9,414 bases of DNA from an uncultured Eubacteriales bacterium (GTDB taxonomy: Bacteria > Bacillota > Clostridia > Oscillospirales > Acutalibacteraceae). Positions within the stretch are counted from its first letter, which is position 1; each line of letters opens with the position of its first letter. Both the position numbers and the translations under genes were made by a program. Location of the stretch: positions 1-9,414 of the forward strand of contig CAQJOC010000025.1 in the NCBI GenBank assembly GCA_948815685.1. The letters are read 5' to 3'. Below, one piece after another: positions 4,890-9,414 of this stretch. The notes beneath the pieces are model-generated. The model was not told the DNA's origin and searched no databases. It saw only the letters and a program-made list of their open reading frames with translations.

Positions 4890-6965
4890 TTGGGTATTAA
4901 AGAATGGAAAATTGCAAATCTTGATAAAGAAAAGTGTTTTGAGATGACGAAAGAATGGGATATCCCGTTTTTTCTCGCTGTACTTCTAAATGTAAGAGGT
5001 TTAAAAGACAAAGAATCTGCAGATAAATTTTTGAATGGATATAATGAGTTTGGATCTCCTTTTGATTTTATCGATATGGACAAGCTTGTAAAAAGGATAG
5101 AAAAGGCAATCTCAAATTCCGAAAAAATATGTGTATACGGAGATTATGATGCTGACGGAGTAACGTCTACTGCTCTTGTTTATTTATATTTAAAAAAACG
5201 TGGGGCTGAAGTAAGTTATTACATACCTAAACGTGAACAGGAAGGGTATGGACTTAATACAGAAGTTATAGACAGATTAAGCAAATGCGGTATTAATCTT
5301 ATTGTAACGGTGGATAACGGAATTTCCGCATACAATGAAGTGGAATATGCAAAATCATTGGGAATCGACTGTGTAATTACAGACCACCACAGACCGCCGG
5401 ATCCTATACCTAATGCGGAAGCTGTTGTTAATCCGTACAGAAAAGATTGTCCCAGCAAATTTAAATGTTTTGCCGGAGTGGGAGTAGCATTTAAAGCAAT
5501 TGAAGCCCTTGAGATAAGTAATTCAAATTCATCGCAAATTCTTATAGAAGAATATGCCGACCTTGTCACAATAGGAACTATGGGAGATTTTATTGAATTG
5601 AACGGAGAGACAAGGGATATTGTAAGGGAAGGAATAAAAGTAATTTCTAAAGCTAAAAGACCCGGCATTAAAGTAATCCTTGAAAATTTAGGTCTTGATA
5701 AAAAAGAAATTGACGCTTCAAATATTGTTTTTGGTATTGTTCCGAGGATAAATGTAAGTGGTAGACTTGGAGAAGCAGATAGTGCAGTTGAACTTCTTAT
5801 TTCGGATAATTTTGAAAAATCCGTAGAAATTTTTAATGAAATAAATGAAAAGAATGAAAAAAGGAAAGTTACAGAAAATGAAATTTACAATTGCATTGAA
5901 GAAAAACTCAAAAATGAGCCATGGAGAAAATATGAGAAAATAATTTTAATAGAAGGCGAAAAATGGCACCACGGAGTTTTAGGCATAGTTGCGTCAAAAA
6001 TAGTAAAAAGGTATGGCAAACCATGTGTTTTAATAACTTATGACGGGGATGATGCCAAAGGTTCTTGCAGGAGTGTAGACGGATTTTCAATTCATGAAGC
6101 AATATCAAAATGTTCGGAATATTTAGACAGATTCGGAGGTCATCCTATGGCTGCCGGAATAAATTTAAAAACAAAAAATATAGAGATTTTTAGTAAAGCG
6201 TTACTGGATTATGCAAATTCTGTGGGGAATTTTCCGTTTCCTTCAGTGAGTTTAGACTGTAAACTCAATCCTTTAGCTATTTCTATGGGAATGATTAAAC
6301 AACTTGATATGTTAAAACCTTTTGGAAGTGGGAACCCCGAACCGATTTTTGGCATATATTCACTGATTTTAAAAAGTATAAAATCAATCGGTGGAGGAAG
6401 ACATTTAAAATTAACTTTATCCAGAGGTTCTTTTTTTATGGATGCCTTGTATTTCGGCCAAACGGACTCGGATTTTCTTTATAAAACAGGGGAAATGGTA
6501 GATTTAGCCGTTACCATACACAAAAATAATTTTCCGTGGTCTAATGGGATATCTCTTTATATATCTGATATGAAGCTTTCCTCATCGGTTCCATTGGAAG
6601 TATTAAAAGGAAAAAGAATTTACGAAGAATTTAAGGCAAATAAAAATATTGGTTTGGATGATTTAAAAGGGCTTATACCGTCAAGAGAACAAATGAGACT
6701 GGTGTATAAATATCTTAGTTCTTATCAAGGAACACCTCAAAGAGTGGATGTAATTATTTCGAGAATAGGAAATGAACTGATTGATTCCCGGAAAGTTTAT
6801 GTTATTCTTGACATAATGCAAGAATTAAATATTGCAAATGTTGAATTTAATGCAGACAAGTTTTTTGTTACGTTGTCCTCTCAAGACGGGAAAGTTGATT
6901 TAGAAAAGTCCCCGACTTTGAAAGAAATCGAATTTCGCATAAAAAAGTTAGAAGGGGAAAATTAA
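4890..6965 (+). CDS. recJ: Single-stranded-DNA-specific exonuclease RecJ
   Basis: A 691-residue DHH-superfamily 5'-3' single-strand exonuclease acting in recombinational and mismatch repair. The DHH domain shows DYDADG (85-90), VDNG (141-144), the DHH triad (165-167) and GTMGDFI (229-235). These supply the metal-binding aspartates and histidines, so the enzyme looks active. The linker motif RINVSGRLG (286-294) follows, then the DHHA1 domain with WHHGVLGIVASK (359-370), GSCRS (391-395) and GGHPMAAG (416-423), then the RecJ OB region beginning about PFGSGNPEP (477-485). A C-terminal extension from about 570 to 691 exceeds the 577-residue E. coli protein, as in other Firmicutes (B. subtilis about 786). 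Start TTG 4890 is chosen because AGGAG lies 9 bases upstream and the first ATG in frame is codon 19. The stop overlaps the rel start in TAATG. Confidence 0.93.
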   Translation: MGIKEWKIANLDKEKCFEMTKEWDIPFFLAVLLNVRGLKDKESADKFLNGYNEFGSPFDFIDMDKLVKRIEKAISNSEKICVYGDYDADGVTSTALVYLYLKKRGAEVSYYIPKREQEGYGLNTEVIDRLSKCGINLIVTVDNGISAYNEVEYAKSLGIDCVITDHHRPPDPIPNAEAVVNPYRKDCPSKFKCFAGVGVAFKAIEALEISNSNSSQILIEEYADLVTIGTMGDFIELNGETRDIVREGIKVISKAKRPGIKVILENLGLDKKEIDASNIVFGIVPRINVSGRLGEADSAVELLISDNFEKSVEIFNEINEKNEKRKVTENEIYNCIEEKLKNEPWRKYEKIILIEGEKWHHGVLGIVASKIVKRYGKPCVLITYDGDDAKGSCRSVDGFSIHEAISKCSEYLDRFGGHPMAAGINLKTKNIEIFSKALLDYANSVGNFPFPSVSLDCKLNPLAISMGMIKQLDMLKPFGSGNPEPIFGIYSLILKSIKSIGGGRHLKLTLSRGSFFMDALYFGQTDSDFLYKTGEMVDLAVTIHKNNFPWSNGISLYISDMKLSSSVPLEVLKGKRIYEEFKANKNIGLDDLKGLIPSREQMRLVYKYLSSYQGTPQRVDVIISRIGNELIDSRKVYVILDIMQELNIANVEFNADKFFVTLSSQDGKVDLEKSPTLKEIEFRIKKLEGEN

Positions 6966-9148
6966 TGAACTTTTCGTCAGAATATAAAACTTTCGAAAAT
7001 TTGATTTCTTTATTAAACCAAAATGATAAAAAATACGATATAGACTTAATAGAAAAGGCATATAACAAAGCAAAACTTTACCACGGAGAACAAAAACGTG
7101 TATCTGGTGTCCCTTATGTTCTTCACCCCATTTCCGTAGCTTATATACTTGCGGAATTGGGAATGGACAGTCAGTCCATAGCAGCGGCTCTTTTACATGA
7201 TGTTGTGGAAGACACTTCCGCCAATACAGAAGAAATAAAGGTCGAATTTGGAGAAGAGATAGCGAAGTTGGTCGACGGCGTTACAAAATTTAAAATTATT
7301 GATTCATCCGAAGAAGAACAGCGTATGCGAAGTATTCGGAAAATGCTTATAGCAATGTCTCAGGATATTCGAGTAATCATTATAAAACTTGCCGACCGTT
7401 TAAATAATATGAGAACAATCGGATGTATGCCAGATTACAAACGAAGAAAAAAGTCGCTTGAAAATATGGAACTATTTGTTCCTATCGCACATAGGCTTGG
7501 AATAAGGTCTATTAAGGAAGAACTGGAAGATTTATCGCTTAAATATATTGACCCTGAAGCTTATGCGGAAATTGAAAAATCTCTTAAATTAAAAGAAGAC
7601 GATAGAAAAAATTTATTAAACAATACAAAAAGTAAAATCATGGAAAAAATTGCTCCCTTGTTTCCCGGAGTACATATAGAAGGCAGAGTAAAAAGTATAA
7701 ATGGGATATATTGCAAGGTATTTTTAAAAGGCCGTACGATGGATGAAATTTATGACATCTATGCAATAAGAGTAATTGTAAATACTATAAATGATTGCTA
7801 CAATGTCTTGGGAATCATACACGAAATGTTTAATCCTATTCCGAATCGTTTTAAAGACTATATTTCCATACCTAAGCCCAATATGTACCAATCGTTGCAC
7901 ACAACAGTACTCGGGCAAGACGGGATACCTTTTGAATTTCAAATTCGAACATGGGATATGCATAAAACAGCTGAATATGGGATTGCCGCACACTGGAAAT
8001 ATAAACTCAATTCATTTGACAATAAAGATGCGGTAGAAAAATGCCTTTCATGGGTAAAAAATGTGGTTGAATATCCAAATGACAACGAAGATTTATCTGA
8101 TATTGTAGGAAATATAAAGCTTGATTTGGCACCTGAAGAAGTTTTTGCTTTAACTCCCAAAGGAAAACCTATTCCATTGCCTATGGGAGCCACAGTAATT
8201 GATTTTGCATATGCAATCGGCACAGAGACTGGACATAGAATGATAGGAGCTAAAGTTGATAAAAGGATTGTTCCGATTAATTATAAAGTACAGACCGGCG
8301 AAATTGTTGAAATAATCGCAGCAACGGAAACAGGGCGTGGACCGAGTCGAGAATGGTTGAAAATAGTAAGAACCAGTACTGCGAGGAATAAAATTCAACA
8401 ATGGTTAAAAAAAGAAAAGCGTGATGATAATATTCTTGAAGGGAAAACCGCCTTAGAAATGGGGCTTAAAAAAGCAGGAATTTTTCTTTCGGAAGAAGAC
8501 GTCGATAAATTTCTTAATACTTTACTGAAACATAAAAAATATCATAGCGTTAATGACCTTTATGCTGTAATGGGTTATGAAGGAATACCAATTTATAAAA
8601 TAGTATCGTATGTAAAAGAACAATATTTAAAGGACCTGAAGCGATGTGAACAAAATAAAGAACCTCTTTCCGAGGAAATAGAGGATAATAATTATAATCA
8701 TTCAATAGTAAGTCCGGATAATCCCGATGGACAACTTTTTAGATTGTGCAGTTGTTGCCATCCTATACCTTATGACGATATAATAGGCTTTTTAAAGAAA
8801 AACGGAGAAATTTCCGTCCACAGGTCAAATTGTCATTATGCATCGGGTATTACTGAAATAGATGGTGAAGAAAAAAAATGGGTAAAAGTGGAATGGTCCG
8901 GAGATTTTACAGATAAATTTTCCGTTTCATTGGAGATTGTTGCAAGTACTAAAAATAAAATTTTACCTGATATAACGATGCAATTTTATTATTTAAATAT
9001 AAAAGTAATTTCAATGAATTTTAAAAATGTTGATGACAGTAAAGTGATAGTAGATGTCACTATTTTAATAAACGGAGAAAAACAGCTTGATGCGATAGTC
9101 AATACGCTGTCTCAGGTATCCGGAGTAACATCGGTAAAAAGGATTTAG
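6965..9148 (+). CDS. relA: Bifunctional (p)ppGpp synthetase/hydrolase, Rel/SpoT family
   Basis: A 727-residue long RSH enzyme, close to B. subtilis Rel (about 734). It makes and degrades the stringent-response alarmone (p)ppGpp in response to amino acid starvation at the ribosome. The hydrolase domain keeps metal ligands His54, His78-Asp79 and Asp144, plus EDT at 82-84. The synthetase domain keeps RVKS (241-244), Asp264, YQSLHTTV (308-315) and Glu324. The RFKD motif (295-298) is the RxKD type of bifunctional Rel, unlike the ExDD of monofunctional RelA, so both activities are expected. Then come a TGS domain (about 390-452), a helical region, a zinc-finger segment with Cys597-Cys598, His619 and Cys623, and a C-terminal ACT/RRM-like domain (about 650-727). 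SD GAAGGGG (6951-6957) lies inside recJ, and ATG 6965 overlaps the recJ stop by one base, indicating coupled translation. Confidence 0.95.
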   Translation: MNFSSEYKTFENLISLLNQNDKKYDIDLIEKAYNKAKLYHGEQKRVSGVPYVLHPISVAYILAELGMDSQSIAAALLHDVVEDTSANTEEIKVEFGEEIAKLVDGVTKFKIIDSSEEEQRMRSIRKMLIAMSQDIRVIIIKLADRLNNMRTIGCMPDYKRRKKSLENMELFVPIAHRLGIRSIKEELEDLSLKYIDPEAYAEIEKSLKLKEDDRKNLLNNTKSKIMEKIAPLFPGVHIEGRVKSINGIYCKVFLKGRTMDEIYDIYAIRVIVNTINDCYNVLGIIHEMFNPIPNRFKDYISIPKPNMYQSLHTTVLGQDGIPFEFQIRTWDMHKTAEYGIAAHWKYKLNSFDNKDAVEKCLSWVKNVVEYPNDNEDLSDIVGNIKLDLAPEEVFALTPKGKPIPLPMGATVIDFAYAIGTETGHRMIGAKVDKRIVPINYKVQTGEIVEIIAATETGRGPSREWLKIVRTSTARNKIQQWLKKEKRDDNILEGKTALEMGLKKAGIFLSEEDVDKFLNTLLKHKKYHSVNDLYAVMGYEGIPIYKIVSYVKEQYLKDLKRCEQNKEPLSEEIEDNNYNHSIVSPDNPDGQLFRLCSCCHPIPYDDIIGFLKKNGEISVHRSNCHYASGITEIDGEEKKWVKVEWSGDFTDKFSVSLEIVASTKNKILPDITMQFYYLNIKVISMNFKNVDDSKVIVDVTILINGEKQLDAIVNTLSQVSGVTSVKRI

Positions 9149-9270
9149 AGCACCTGTGTACATAAGATTTTTAAAAGTAAACATTAATTTGAGTATAAAA
9201 ATCAATATAAATTGTATAAACACTTTAAAAATTTAATTGTTGTTTTTTCAGTAAAGTATATTTTATAACC

Positions 9271-9359
9271 TAAGATTTTTCGTATAGACACGGCCTAAAT
9301 AAGGCAAGGTGTATATGATAACCGCTTTATAATTATAGTGAACTAACTCGAAAATCTTA
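9271..9359. repeat. Small palindromic intergenic element after rel (candidate)
   Basis: The ends form an inverted repeat: TAAGATTTTTCG (9271-9282) against CGAAAATCTTA (9349-9359), 11 pairs with one extra T. Inside is a hairpin with stem GCCT/AGGC (9293-9296, 9302-9305) around AAATA, extended outward by CAC/GTG (9289-9291, 9309-9311) and TATA/TATA (9283-9286, 9312-9315). A 10-base palindrome TATAATTATA lies at 9328-9337. Such nesting suits a MITE-like or REP-like repeat or a structured RNA. Only one copy is in the window, so repeat status is inference. Possible promoters touch it: + strand TTGTTT-18-TATAAC (9240-9269), and - strand TTAAGA-17-TATAAT, whose -10 box is at 9332-9337. Confidence 0.45.
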
Positions 9360-9382
9360 ACCTTTTTTCGTGAAAAAAGGTT
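9359..9382. other. Near-perfect hairpin abutting the palindromic element
   Basis: AACCTTTTTT (9359-9368) and AAAAAAGGTT (9373-9382) form a perfect 10-base stem around CGTG. On both strands the T run comes first and the A run second, and no T run follows the stem, so it does not read as an intrinsic terminator in either direction. It shares its first base with the end of the neighbouring inverted-repeat element, so it may be part of that element. Confidence 0.7.
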
Positions 9383-9414
9383 TATCCAAAAAAGCCTATG
9401 GGGCGGATTTCGAT

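Noticed and set aside
9215..9249. Possible terminator of rel: AAACA (9218-9222) pairing with TGTTT (9241-9245), inside a T6 run
   Set aside because: The stem is five weak pairs around an 18-base loop, and it uses up half of the T run; no convincing rel terminator was found.
9398..9414. ATG at the right edge as the start of a new + strand gene
   Set aside because: No SD precedes it (upstream is TTATCCAAAAAAGCCT) and only five codons are visible.

Overview
The window is low-GC, AT-rich bacterial DNA. Short gene gaps, purine-rich leaders with strong Shine-Dalgarno (SD) sites and frequent TTG starts suggest a member of the Clostridia (Firmicutes). A BspA-like leucine-rich repeat protein, a Rel stringent-response enzyme of about 730 residues and a long RecJ fit an anaerobic, possibly host-associated clostridium. 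The genus cannot be settled by reading alone. All seven genes lie on the + strand.

Layout. (1) 2-514: 3' end of a surface protein with LRR_5/BspA-type repeats and a C-terminal membrane anchor. (2) 627-1930: a two-gene membrane module, an unrecognised protein with about seven membrane segments overlapping by 13 bases a PrsW-family intramembrane protease. (3) 1997-4046: a clear sigma-A-type promoter followed by an overlapping ABC exporter pair, NatA-like ATPase and NatB-like permease. (4) 4056-4093: an inverted repeat that is either a weak terminator or an operator. (5) 4120-9148: tcdA (tRNA ct6A formation), recJ (single-strand exonuclease) and rel ((p)ppGpp synthetase/hydrolase), probably one transcript; recJ and rel share one base in TAATG. 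The apt gene often found between recJ and rel in Firmicutes is absent. (6) 9149-9414: non-coding AT-rich DNA. It holds an 89-base element with inverted-repeat ends and internal hairpins, abutting a near-perfect hairpin of the wrong polarity for a terminator.

The housekeeping block (tcdA-recJ-rel) covers tRNA modification, DNA repair and the stringent response. The left part is envelope-related: surface repeat protein, membrane protease with an unknown partner, and an ABC exporter. The least explained items are the orphan membrane protein coupled to PrsW, the purine-rich direct repeats carrying SD-like motifs in front of three genes, and the palindromic element after rel. No tRNA, rRNA, CRISPR array, transposase or recognisable riboswitch was seen.
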